The notes under the pieces were generated by a model. The model was not told where the DNA came from, did no database searches, and saw only the letters and a list, made by a program, of their open reading frames with translations. 64,000 nt of DNA from positions 186,357,068 through 186,421,067 of the forward strand of contig CM076846.1 of NCBI GenBank assembly GCA_039519185.1. The letters are read 5' to 3'. Made by a program: the position numbers and the translations under genes. This stretch comes from Astragalus membranaceus (lineage: Eukaryota; Streptophyta; Magnoliopsida; Fabales; Fabaceae). Positions 53,286 through 64,000 of this stretch are shown here, in pieces (position 1 is the stretch's first letter; each line of letters opens with the position of its first letter).

Positions 53286-55043
53286 TGTTAGCAAATTGGA
53301 GGGTGTACCCAGCAGGCCCGAGCGTGTGGCCCAAAAGCCAGGATGGCTGAAGGGTTTTATTTAGTAATTTTTCTGGTGAAATTAGTAGTGGACCTTGTCT
53401 TTGTTTTAATTTTAACTTTGTGTCCTTAAGTGGCCTGTGGCCCAAGTGTCTGTCTGATCCATTAGTCATAGAAAACCCTAAGTATTTAAGTGTCATGCTG
53501 CCTCTTTGGAAGATATGAAAAACCTAATTGCCTCTTTATTTTTTTCAGTTTTAAATTCCTGCATTTATCTTCTGGTCTTTACTCTAATTTCTTGTTAGCT
53601 GTAGAACCCTTTATCATTTGGTGCTTTCATTATTGACTCTCAATGCCTCCAAAACCAGCAAATCCTTCATCCAAGGATCTAGAGGATGCTATCCAGGCCA
53701 CCTATCAGCATGTGGAAGCACTCCTCCAAGACAACAATCAGAACCTTGAGAATCAGCTGGGGGAGAAGCTGGGTTTGTTGACTACAAGGTTGGACAACCA
53801 GCAAGAGCTCATGGATAGCAGATTTGCGACACTCACAGCACTGATTTCTGAGAAATTTGCTAGTATGGGGTCTCCTGCACAACAACCACCTCTATCAGGT
53901 ATTCCCCCTTCTACAATCCCTCCTGGTTATGAATCTGTTGTCACAACCCCTATTCCTATGTCTATTTCAACAGCCCTCACACACACCCCACTCAGTCAAC
54001 CCCCTTTCACCATATCTGGCTACCCACCACCACCACCATCACCACCACCTAACATAACCAACATCTCAACATTTCCCTCACCACCCTTGTTTACTCAGCA
54101 CACACCCCCAGCAACCCAACCTCCAATTCCCCAATTCCTACAAACCCTACACTCAACACCATATCCCCAACCTGCCCCTCAAACACCTTACAGAACACCA
54201 AAAATAGAAATGGGGATTTTTGATGGATCTGATCCTTTGGAATGGTTGTTTCAAGCTGAACAGTTTTTTACATTTTATCACATTCCCTTTGAGAATCGTC
54301 TATCTATGGCTGCTTTTTATATGAAAGGAGATGCCCTCAGTTGGTATAAGTGGATGTACCAAAACCACCAATTAACTGATTGGAACTCGTTTTCACGGGC
54401 CCTAGAGTTACGATTCGGTCCTTCAACCTATGAAAATCACCAAGCTCAATTGTTTAAATTGCGCCAACATGGCACTGTTGCTGAATATCAAGCTAACTTT
54501 GAAAAGTTGGGGAATAGAGTTTTGGGCCTCCCACCTGATGCCATTTTGAATTGCTTCATATTTGGCCTAAGTCCTGAGATTCGAAATGAGATAGCCATCC
54601 AGCGCCCATACACTATTTCACAAGCCATTGGCCTAGCAAAACTAATTGAAGCCAAAATCAAAGATGCCAAACCTAAGTTTTCACGACTTTTTCCCAAACA
54701 CCTAGTTCTTCACCCAATCCTAATCTAAATTTCACAAAACCAACACAACAACCCACTTCCACAACAACCTTTCCCAAACCAATAACCCAAACTACCCCTT
54801 CTACCAACCAAAATTCCACCAACCTACAACCTAACCCTCAAAAATATTCTATTCGGCGCATAAGCCCAGCTCAGAGGGAAGAGCGCAGGGCCAAAGGACT
54901 TTGCTATAATTGTGATGAAAAATTTGTACCTGGGCATAAATGTGCTGCTGGTCGCTACCTCTTACTCATGCTTGAGGAGGATGAAGAAGTTGACCTAATT
55001 GATTTACAAGATGCAGCTGACATTGTCATTGAGCCTGACCAGA
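53286..55043 (+). mobile_element. Reina-like chromovirus, 5' part only
   Basis: A short LTR (53286-53616, TGTTAGC...TTATCA), then TTTGGTGCTTTCATT in the primer-site position, then gag. The 331-bp LTR and this gag type suggest the Reina chromovirus lineage. No protease, RT or integrase is in view because another element begins at 55044. Confidence 0.75.
53643..55043 (+). pseudogene. Reina-like gag, frameshifted
   Basis: The ATG at 53643 opens a 361-codon frame with an N-terminal coiled coil (HVEALLQDNNQNLENQLGEK), a Pro/Ser/Thr-rich linker and the gag core (WLFQAEQFFTFYHIP, LSMAAFYMKGDALSWY, ELRFGPSTYE, EYQANFEKLGNRV, FIFGLSPEIRNEI). A frameshift near 54690 ends it early. The zinc knuckle KGLCYNCDEKFVPGHKC lies in another frame at about 54895-54945, followed by LLMLEEDEE. 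The knuckle frame reaches the next element at 55044. Confidence 0.85.
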
Positions 55044-56164
55044 TGTTGCGTTAAAAACACACTTAGAGCAAGTGTACTCTTTCGCAGAAGTAGTATAAAA
55101 GATTATCGTATCCACAGGGATTAATTAACAAGTACCAAACTAATCGAGATTATTTATTGTTTAGACGAACCAATAGTTTGATGATTATAGAAACAAAATA
55201 GAAATAACTAAATAACTAGAATTAAAATACTAGATTTAATCGATGGAGGGAAGTCTAGGGTCACGGTTTCACTTGCAAGCTTCGATTCCCCCTATGTCTA
55301 ATCCTACCTGAATTCCCTTATTTTACTTAATTACCAATCCCTTTACTAAAACTATTAATCCGTTTGGTCATTCGCGATTAACATTCTTTTTCCTAAATTA
55401 ACCCTCGTTTGGTCATGCAAGAATTTAAATTCAGGAAAAGCATAAAGAGCAAAAAGGTTGAATGATTGGAAGACTAAATTATGGTTTGGTCATGCCCTAA
55501 TTATAGCCCCAATTATCCTATAGGTCCACCAACTAATTGCAGTACGGTCGCTGATCAACTAATTGATTATAAACATGCAAAGGGTAGCTAACCCTAATCA
55601 TGTGATAAAAACAATAGGACAATATTAATTAAAATAAAAACAGGAATTCAAACCGGAAATTAAAACATAAAAAGGTCTCTAATCATGCAAGATCCACCTA
55701 AGACCCTAGAAGAGGATCTAGCTATCCATAGTGTTCGAGAACAATAAAATAAAATTAGGAGTCATAAATTACAGAGATAAAAATAACCAGGAATAGAGAA
55801 ATTTTTGATCCTGAAATTTTAGTCTCCTTTTTCTGCTCCAGAGCTCTCTCACGGTGTCAAGAACGGGTACCAAATCTTCCTCCTCCACTTTGCCGGCTCT
55901 ACTGTTGTTGCGCGGCTTCCTATTCTCCTTCAATTGATTATCAAAGAGATCTTTTTGGTTTTGTTGTGTGCGGCTCCTCTCCTGGTGTGCGGCTGCCTTT
56001 TTATATTACACATTGCTCATAGGTTCTATTTTCAATCCAAATTCACTCATGCCTTTTACTTGTTGGTTGGTCACGTGAATCTTTCAATTGCCATGGGCTT
56101 CCATTAAAAATTGGGCTTATTTTTCTTTTTAAAACATGCAAACCATTTTCTTTCAAACACACAC

Positions 56165-56208
<44 letters not shown>

Positions 56209-56331
56209 TATCTTTTCTCCTTTTCTGCAAAAATAGAGCAAATTAAGTTAGTAATTTATATAATGGATAATAATTGCTCTAAAAAGTCCTAAAAATATCC
56301 CTAAAAAAATGTACATAATTGGAGTTTATCA
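55044..56331 (-). mobile_element. LTR of a second Athila-like element (minus strand)
   Basis: It begins TGTTGCGTTAAAAACAC and ends GAGTTTATCA. The next bases, ACTCCCCCACACTTAACTTT, are a minus-strand polypurine tract in the same arrangement as at 13999. The early TATCCACAGGGATTAATT resembles the TCCCACAGGGATTGG of the first Athila-like LTR, so the two belong to related families. By orientation it is the 3' LTR. It lacks the CGCTRYAGCG motif. Confidence 0.75.
56167..56201. repeat. AT dinucleotide microsatellite
   Basis: About 17 AT units in a row inside the second Athila-like LTR; a likely length polymorphism. Confidence 0.95.
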
Positions 56332-56493
56332 ACTCCCCCACACTTAACTTTTGCTTGTCATCAAGCAGATTTTCTGGCTCAATAAATTTTCAACACAAGA
56401 TAGAGACGACCAAATAAGGAACCCAAAATTAGAAGTACAATGACAGACAATAGATATTATAGCACATATGAGGTGTCAAAAGCTTGCCCAATT
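56332..56493 (-). mobile_element. Second Athila-like element, internal 3' end, cut at the duplication junction
   Basis: The polypurine-tract side of the internal region is followed by about 150 bases similar in layout to the spacer after the first element's tract (CTTGTCATCAAGCAG versus CTTGTCCCCAAG). It stops at GCTTGCCCAATT, where the duplicated segment begins. Coding regions are not in view. Confidence 0.65.
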
Positions 56494-56515
56494 AGAGAAT
56501 TGACTCCAATACTTT
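56494..56515 (+). other. Duplication junction with templated insertion
   Basis: AGAGAATTGACTCCAATACTTT here equals 37276-37297 of the first unit. The sequence then continues as 37258 onward (AACGTGTTTGG). The shared ACTTT (37253-37257 and 37293-37297) is the microhomology at the second switch. So 22 bases were copied ahead of the segment that then starts again 40 bases earlier. Confidence 0.9.
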
Positions 56516-56860
56516 AACGTGTTTGGTTTGGCCAGAGAATTGACTCCAATACTTTCAGTTGTCATTTTCCAGTTCCTAGTAGCAGCACTAGCAAAACGCC
56601 AAAAACGTAGTACATTTTTCAGAGAAAATGCGATCCTCGGTGGCTGACACAATATCAGGCTTTAGTTAGGGGCTAGGCTATCATTCTATTTTTATTTATT
56701 TAATAACTTTTTTGTCTTCATTTTTGTAAATTAAAATAGTAGAAAAAAGGAAACGCCCTAATAAGACAATCGCTTTGTTTTCTTTATGTTTGCTTTGATG
56801 GCCAACAATCAAAATAAAAATACAGTGATTTGCTAATAATTTTTTTTTAATGTATGGCAG

Positions 56861-58804
56861 TTACGGAGGGAAAGAATCGCTGAGAGAATGAAGGCCTTGC
56901 AGGAATTGGTTCCCAATGCCAACAAGGTAAACAACGCTACAGTTTTACTTTCTCTTCAACAATGGTTAATGTGGTTATGGTGCTATTTTATTTCTTAAAA
57001 TAAAATAATCTTTGTTGATTAATATGGCCTTGCAGTACTTGAGTTTTGTAGAAAAGTAACTAATATGATTATCATAGAGGCACTCTTGTATGTGTTTGTA
57101 CACCTACTCTCTCTTCGTGGGATATACTATTATATTTTTGACTATTATTTTATATTAAAAAATTGAATTGGTATTGAAATGTAATGATAGAAAGTTATTA
57201 ATGGAACCTATTTTTTTTATTGATAAGCATTAATGGAACCTATTTGCTTCATTGCTGTTGTTGACAGACAATAACTTTATGAAATGAGATTCTCTTCCAT
57301 CTATTGCTTGATTATAGTTGGAGAAAGATAAACATATAGAATAAATAATACTTGTAGAATATTAAAATAATATAAATTTATTTATGCGTGTTTCTCTTTT
57401 CTACTATAGTATCCAATTAGTGGAGTGGATCTGAACCAAAAATTATATACTAACACTACTAAATAGTTGTACATTAAACATTATGTATTGGGTGAATACT
57501 TGAATATTTTGTTTGGTCTGTGGAGTGACAGACAGATAAGGCCTCCATGCTGGATGAGATCATCGATTATGTTAAGTTTCTTCAAGTCCAAGTCAAGGTA
57601 AGATTCCCCTCTTTTCATTCATTTTTTTTTCTCTATCCTGTCATACTTTAATTTTCATTTTATATATCCCGTTAACTTATTTCATGATTCTTTGTTTAAA
57701 GTACTACTTATTATAAGCAAAAGTTGGTAACAGAAGTTAATGTATTTAGTGACCAACTTTTACTTATGGTAAGAGATTAATTAGAGAGGGAGTACGTTTG
57801 ATTTAAAGTATGGATTTCTGGCAGCTATCTCTACCTTTTCCTTTTAACTTTTTTGTTGCTTTGCGTAATTGGATTTGTAGGTTTTGAGCATGAGCAGATT
57901 GGGCGGAGCAGCAGCTGTTGCTCCCCTTGTTGCTGATATGTCCTCCGAGGTAACTTATTTTGGGAAAATTGTTACCCAACAATTTTCTATTTTCACTCTT
58001 TATTATCCCTTCGTTTTTTAAGTAAATAAATAATCAACTACTTTTTCCAATGAAGATTTACCATTCTCAACCCAGAGTTGGGAAGACAAGAAATCATGGG
58101 AGAGCAGTACTACTAATTAAAAAAACATTTGAGAATTTCCATAAGAAGAAAAATAAAATGAGATAAAATAAGCCCGCACCACCCATCAAATAATGTCGGA
58201 GTGATGACTGATGAGTCTGCTCTGCTCACACGGTCACACCTACTTTTTCGTTCGCTTTGGCTCATTACTCTACATAACATCAATCAATCAATTCTCAAAT
58301 TCTTAATCACCACAAAACGACAATCCAAAAGTAGCACGCGTGTTTACTTTCTCAGATTCCTCTTCCTTTATCATTCTCTCTCTCTTCTAACAATACCACG
58401 TGGTGGATTTGTGTTTGCAGGGAGGCGGTGACTGCGTCCAAACAAACGGCAATGGCGGGGTCCATCCCCGGAACTCGAACGGCAACCACAAAACGGCGTC
58501 GCCGTCGAACGAGAGCCTCACCATGACGGAACAACAGGTGGCCAAGCTCATGGAGGAAGACATGGGATCTGCTATGCAATATTTGCAAGGCAAAGGTCTC
58601 TGCCTCATGCCTATATCTCTTGCTACAGCCATCTCCACTGCCACGTGTCACACTAGGAACCCCCTGATCAACGCCGCCATCAACAATGTCAACGGAAACA
58701 CTAACCCGGTCATTGCATCCAACGGTGATGGGCCCTTATCTCCCGCAATGTCCGTCAACAGCATCGTTAAAGACGCATCTTCCGTTTCCATTTCCAAGTC
58801 CTAG
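56861..58804 (+). pseudogene. 5'-truncated copy of the bHLH gene (exons 4-7 only)
   Basis: Exons 56861-56926, 57532-57597, 57881-57949 and 58421-58804 equal exons 4-7 of the intact gene. Exons 1-3, the start codon, the DNA-contacting HxxxER residues and the promoter are absent because the duplication starts in intron 3. The retained helix-loop-helix (LRRERIAERMKALQELVPN through FLQVQVK) could dimerise but not bind DNA if it were ever translated. Upstream lies an Athila-like LTR pointing away, so no promoter is evident. I see no disabling mutation in the exons, which fits a very recent event. Confidence 0.92.
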
Positions 58805-60576
58805 ATGCCGTTTGGTTGAATTTTTCTCTCAAAGAGACAACAACAAAAGGGCGTCAAAGAAGAGCTGAAGAACTGAAAATGACGTGGAATTTCTCGAGTC
58901 TAGGAAAATAAGACGTTACTGACACGTGGTGGGATTTGACGACGTCTTATTTGCTAGACTTTGGATGATGCTAACTTCCAAGTTAATTTCAACCTTATCA
59001 ATTTTACTTTTTGTATTTTTCTTTGATTTTTGTAATGAGTTCTTGTATTTTCTTTTCTCATTTGTTGCTTAATACTTTTTTAATAGATATAGTTTATGTA
59101 AAAGGAAAAAATAGTACTTCCCACTAATTTTATTAAAAAAGTTAAAAAAAAGAAAGAGAACATATGAGAGCCCAAAAAAGGAGACTAGGCCAAATCAAAT
59201 TAAATCCGCAATAAAAAGGAAAATATCAACAAATCCATATAATGTTTTGAAACAAGATATCGAATCGATGAGGTCTCTTAGTCATAATTCAATTACGATT
59301 CAATTTGGATGAAATACCGATCGAATTGTTGAAATAAACAAACCATAGATGATGTCCGTTCATGACTTAACCAACTGAACTCACGTGGATTAGCCATATA
59401 TTCAATTATTTAAGTTAAGATGTGAATAAATACATTAGCTTCCACTTTGCCATCACTCCCTTTGGTTTTATATATAAGAGAAAGGTATAATTTTAGGTTA
59501 ATTGAATAACCTAGGTATTTGGTCTACATCGGTTATTCAAGAGGAAAAGTTGTGCAGGATGATAATTTCGAATTGTTTGTATCCAAGACCCAAAAGAAGA
59601 AATTTGACAAAAAAGAAATTGGTCCAAAAAATTGTAGGTTATAATACCCGTTCTAGGGCAGATTCTATCTTCGTCTCTTTCTGATGTGACTAATGTAAAT
59701 TAGTCATTTAATTCTCTAGAATGGATTGCTAGGGTTCTTTCGCCGTAACAAGTTAGTGGCTCTATATTATTGCTTTGTCAAAAGTTTTGGCCTAGTCCCC
59801 TTTTGGGCTCTCTTATGTTCTCTTTTTTTTTATCTTTTTCAATAAAATTAGTGGAAAGTACTATTTTTTTCTTCTCGATGTCTTTTCATCCTAAAGTTTT
59901 AACGAGGCTTCCTTCCTTCTTTGTCAAAAATAAAATTAAAAAAAAATCTAAAAAATATAACATATTTGAGATGGCACTAATCAATTGTTTGGATGAGGGT
60001 TGAAGTGTCGTGTTGTGGTTCCAAACAAAGTGTCGTGTAGGTTAAGGGGGGGAGCAACTAATGAATCTGGAAACTGAAAGAAATGCCCGCGATTAATTGA
60101 TTACCATGAGGAACGCAGGGACATAAACTAGAAGATGGCAAATCAGTGTTTAACAATGTGAATCCCACCCCCACGTTAATTAGATAGCTAAAGCGCGTGG
60201 GTTCATCATCCTGATATCATCCCTCTCTCTCCCACGTTCATCATCCAAACTATTGGAACAGGAAGGAGACCAAAATTAAAATATAATTTAGTTTAATTTA
60301 ATTAAAAGGAACAATAAATTCCCCGTCTCATATAAAGCACTAGTATGGTTTAAAGTTGTCCCGGAATTTTAAGAAAATGTTTGGTGAAAGTTATTTTTAA
60401 GATAAAATAATTTATGTTGACTAAAATATCCTTATTGTAGTACTAGTAGGAATTAAGTTAAAGGATGAATTGATGTTGGATTGTTGAGATATAGTAGTAC
60501 ATATGGTCTATATGACAGCATTTGTTTTTGGGTAAACCTGGGTATCCACCGCACGGATAGCAGTGACTAATCCCTC

Positions 60577-63089
60577 GCTCATGAGTGTTATAAGGCTTGA
60601 ACATTCACCTCTTTTCCCTCACAACTCATAAAACCAAAAAGAGAGAGTGGAGAAAAAGAGAGAGAGGGGGAAATGGGAGAGGAAGAGGAAGGGCTTGATA
60701 CCACTTCACCTCTTCATGCATGTAAGTGTAATTGGTGCCATCCTATTCCATTTTCAATTCTCTTTGCAATGGCACCATTTCCAGCAACTGATTCATCTCC
60801 ATTTCTGTTCTACCATGGTCAAAGCTCAAGACTCCTTGTGACCATTAATGGAGTTTGAACTCCTATCTACCTTGCATGTGCAAATGAAGACTAGGTTGAG
60901 GTAGATTTGCGGCTACATTGTGCATTGGAGTAGTAAGAGGAAGGGTTTAGTGGCTGAGCTGAAGATTGAAGTCATGGACTGTACATAGGAGCTCAATTTC
61001 GTGGCTCATGGGGGTTGTAAGTTGAAGGTATAAGCTCACAACAACTTCTGCTCAAGAAACGGTTTTGACCTTGTATGGTAAATCCTCCGTAACTCCCTCC
61101 ATAGTTATCCGCTGAATGTGATTTTTGCTTCTCTAGAAACTAGACACAAAATCCTCCAGGGTCAACTTTGTCGGAGAAAAACGATTTACAAGTTTTACTT
61201 TTGAATCAGGGTCAACTTTGGATCAGTCACAGTGGTTTAGCCTTAACTCCCTGAATACTCATCATATCAGTGTGAGGCTTGAACCATATGAAAGTAGACA
61301 AAATTATCTACACATTAGGCACTGGTTTGAATGATTTTGGTTAAGAATTGAATTAGTTATGTTTGATGCAAAACAGCTCACAGATGCTGCCAAGCCAAAT
61401 GTAAAGATAGTGGCCGCGTTCTCGGAGTTGAGGTTAGATCGAAATAAGAAGGGAATTTCATTGTTGATTCGAGATGCAATTGGGGAAGCTTCAGTATATG
61501 GACACGTTTGGGGATTCATTCAGGATCGATTTGATGTTCGTGGAAGCAAGAAATTCGAGTACGGGGATTGTTCGTGCGGTTCCGTGCGATTGTTAAAGTC
61601 TCGTTGTTGTCGTTGTGTGCAATTTCATCGCCAAAGGTGAGTTCTACTCACGCTTAGGGTTTTATTTTCATTTCTGAAATGAATGCCATGTGACTAATTT
61701 GGTGAATGTCTGTTGTTTCGAAGATTTTGAGTCGAAAACCGTATTTTTACAAAAACTGGTATTTTGAACTATGGAACGAATTGATTGATTGAGGCATCGT
61801 GATTGATTGCTATTGTTTGGACTGGAATATTGTCTGGAATTGTTTGTGTTTATGTTGGATTTTGATCGGATTACAGATTGGACGCGAACGGAAAAGCGAA
61901 ACGAGAGAAACGGAAGGAATTTGGTATACTGAATAGAGCACACGGACCGTGCGCCAGTTTCGTTGTTGGCTAAAATAAAATGGTGCAACACGCACTAGTC
62001 GTGCACCCCTAGGGCACGGACCGTGCGTGTGATTCGGGTTTAAGGTGAAAGAATTCTCGTTTCGTCGCTCCTTTTGATTCCAAACCTCCTCTAATCTTCT
62101 TTCCAACCATCCCTCATGTCATGGAACCATTGATACTCTATTTTTGAACATGATTGCAAGGTTTAAAATGAATTGTTTTTGGGAGTCATAATTGTTTCAA
62201 AAACCGTAAAGTAGTATACGCGAGAGGACATGGGTTATGTTTAAGGTTATGGAACTATATGTTCATTAAGTTTATGTTTATATATTAATATGAATGATAT
62301 GTAAATGAAAAGGGATGAATTAATAAATTTTATCAAAGCCTGTTAAGGTTCAAATATATAAATTATATTGAATACAGAAGACGGCCCAATGCGGGTGGAT
62401 ATATAAATTATATCAAAAGGATGGGTGACGACCCAGTAGATTAGTATACTAGGGGAGGGAATTCATGAGCCCCGGAACCTAGACCTCAGAGGTTTGAAGC
62501 TAGTGTAAGCCAGTGGAGAGGTTCGAAGGCAAAGGCAGAGCTTTTTTCGGAGATGTACTATGGCATGAAAGGAAAAGATATATGCACGTACGCCCTTTAT
62601 GGACTACGATTAAAGAAAAAGAAACAAAAGGACCGAGAGTTATTGTGAGGGGTTACGGTAGGACTCACTGAGATAATGTTTATCTCACCCTTTATATGTT
62701 GTTGTTTTACAGAGAAACAGGGAAAGAAGAAAGCGACGAGGCACGAATAGGAGCCGTGCTAGAGGAGAAGTTAGAAGACTTGGTTCTTTTACCTTTGATA
62801 TTGAGTTCCCTTGTTGTCTTTGTAACTCGATAGTATGACTTGAATTTATTAAAGTTATGTAATCGTTTCCGCTTTTTCTTGTGATGGTATTGAACACTAG
62901 GTTATGAGGATATTGAAAGACATGGAACCTATATGGTTTTTAATTAAGTTATGAAGGTTAAGACTGTTGATGTTAATCATCGAGAAAAATTTTAGTTGTG
63001 TTCAATACCTAGACAGAAAATATTACTCTGATGTATGCAATTTCGTGCATCTTAGCATTTCTATTTGATAGAAATATTAGGGTGTTACA
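60577..63089 (+). repeat. Second copy of the truncated Tekay-like 5' LTR
   Basis: Identical, where compared, to 41319-43831; it arose through the tandem duplication, not by retrotransposition. Counting it as an independent insertion would inflate copy number. Confidence 0.9.
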
Positions 63090-64000
63090 TTTTGGTATCA
63101 GAGCAGTTCGGCCTTGTCGGAATTAGTGACCTTCTGGTCAAGACGTTAGATCGAGTCAGTTAGGGACTTAGACAATTAAATGTCTGAACCCTTCAGTATA
63201 TTATGTGAAGTATTGAGCAGGATCCACTCAATGTTTCATGTAAATTACTGAAAATTATGACAGTGAGTAGCCTCAGCTCCGAAAATGTCTGAAACCCTAA
63301 GCCATAGAATTCCCAGCCTTCTCGTTTCATCAAAGCGCGCACCGGAAGCAGAGGGCTACAGATGACATTTGAGAACAATGATGGGCATCCACGATGGTTC
63401 GAGGAAACTGTGGACCACTGTTTAGTCAATGAATCTGATGCAACTAGCGAGTCGCAGCGTAAGACGTCGTGGGTCTTACCGAGAGTACAAGGTAAGCGAA
63501 ACCATTGGGCAGTAGTATTGTCAGTGTCCTGAAATACATAAGATTAGTCGACACCCTAAACCCTGACCATTGCTTAGTCAGCCTATCAGTTACCGAAATA
63601 CTGTCCCATAGTAAATCTTACCTTCTGGCATGAACTAACCCCAGTTTAGGTAGCAGTTAAGGAAGTCCTTTTGGATAACCCCAAGCATAGATCCCGATTC
63701 TTCTTCTTCTGAGTCACAATGTGACAGGTTATAAAGCCAACGGAGTAAAGATAGTCTATCGTCAGTATTGACTAGCAGAATCACAATGTGCTGATCAGGT
63801 TAAGTCCCGATCAGGAATTATAAACCAAATCCTTTTAAAGCGGGTTAGTATGTGGGATCGGTAGAAGCGAGCTTATTTCAATCCGCTGACTAGAAGCATC
63901 CCGATCACGGTCTGTAAGAAATTCTCGTTAGTCTTCTGACTCATTTTGTTCATAACTTCTGCTCCGGAACTCCGATTTTTATGTTCCGAGAACAGTTGGA
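63090..64000 (+). mobile_element. Second copy of the Tekay-like internal region, cut by the window end
   Basis: It starts with the primer site TGGTATCAGAGC (63093-63104) and copies 43832-44742. No coding motif is present. Confidence 0.85.

Larger units (their letters stand above)
37253..56510 (+). repeat. First unit of a 19.26-kb tandem duplication
   Basis: Sequence from 37253 (in intron 3 of the bHLH gene) reappears from 56511 with a constant offset of 19258 bases, so no net indel occurs over 7.49 kb up to the window end. Every place I compared was identical. The unit contains bHLH exons 4-7, the Tekay-like element, CACTA-3, the Reina-like fragment and the start of the second Athila-like element. 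How much of the second unit exists cannot be told, because the window ends at 64000. Confidence 0.9.
56511..64000 (+). repeat. Second unit of the tandem duplication, running past the window end
   Basis: Copy of 37253-44742. It holds bHLH exons 4-7 (56861-58804), the 3' flank (58805-60576), the truncated Tekay-like 5' LTR (60577-63089), its primer site (63093-63104) and internal sequence to 64000. All open frames in it equal those of the first unit, shifted by 19258. Confidence 0.92.

Noticed and set aside
56861..58804. Second functional bHLH paralogue
   Set aside because: Exons 1-3, the start codon and the promoter are absent, and the sequence equals the first copy; it is a truncated tandem copy.

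Overview
The window is plant nuclear DNA, most likely from a eudicot and plausibly a legume. It has one spliced bHLH gene with GT-AG introns, long AT-rich spacers, and a dense nest of plant transposable elements. I see no bacterial-style operon, no tRNA or rRNA gene and no CRISPR array. The host gene encodes a LRL/ROOTHAIRLESS1-type bHLH transcription factor (seven exons, 35983-39546). Almost everything else is transposon sequence, and most element ends can be placed exactly from their target-site duplications (TSDs).

Left part (1-10560): the 3' end of a Ty3/gypsy Tat-like element (internal region, polypurine tract, 3' LTR 4945-10560). Its LTR is split by CACTA-1 (5203-9209, TSD ACG). CACTA-1 carries exon-intron fragments of an ARGONAUTE4-like gene, partly duplicated in tandem.

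Middle (10673-35337): CACTA-2 (TSD ATA) carries a tnp2 transposase gene and a captured AP2/ERF gene fragment. A minus-strand Athila-like retrotransposon (12546-31062, TSD ATGGC, tRNA-Asp primer site) sits inside the tnp2 coding region. That Athila is itself split by a hAT-like MITE in gag (22407-22999, 8-bp TSD) and by a SIRE/Maximus-like Ty1/copia element in its 5' LTR (24060-29872). CACTA-2 ends about 645 bp upstream of the bHLH start codon.

Right part (41319-56493): a Tekay-like LTR element lacking recognisable coding sequence (5' LTR 41319-43831, 3' LTR from 52339) contains CACTA-3 (46346-52124, TSD TGA; tnp2 N-terminal half, a TnpA-like ORF, and a long foldback). Its 3' LTR is broken by a Reina-like chromovirus (from 53286), which is in turn broken by a second Athila-like element (from 55044).

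At 56494-56515 there is a duplication junction. From 56511 to the window end the sequence repeats 37253-44742 at a constant offset of 19258 bases with no difference seen. The second bHLH copy therefore lacks exons 1-3 and has no promoter. The junction carries a 22-base templated insert and 5-base microhomology, as expected of replication template switching.

The most unusual signals are: (1) the near-palindrome CGCTRYAGCG, dispersed 17 times through the Athila-like element in LTRs, spacers and reading frames; (2) AGO4-like exons inside a transposon; (3) the template-switch duplication junction; (4) an array of AATCGATT palindromes in the copia LTR; (5) a 59-base direct repeat flanking the copia element where 5 bases are expected.
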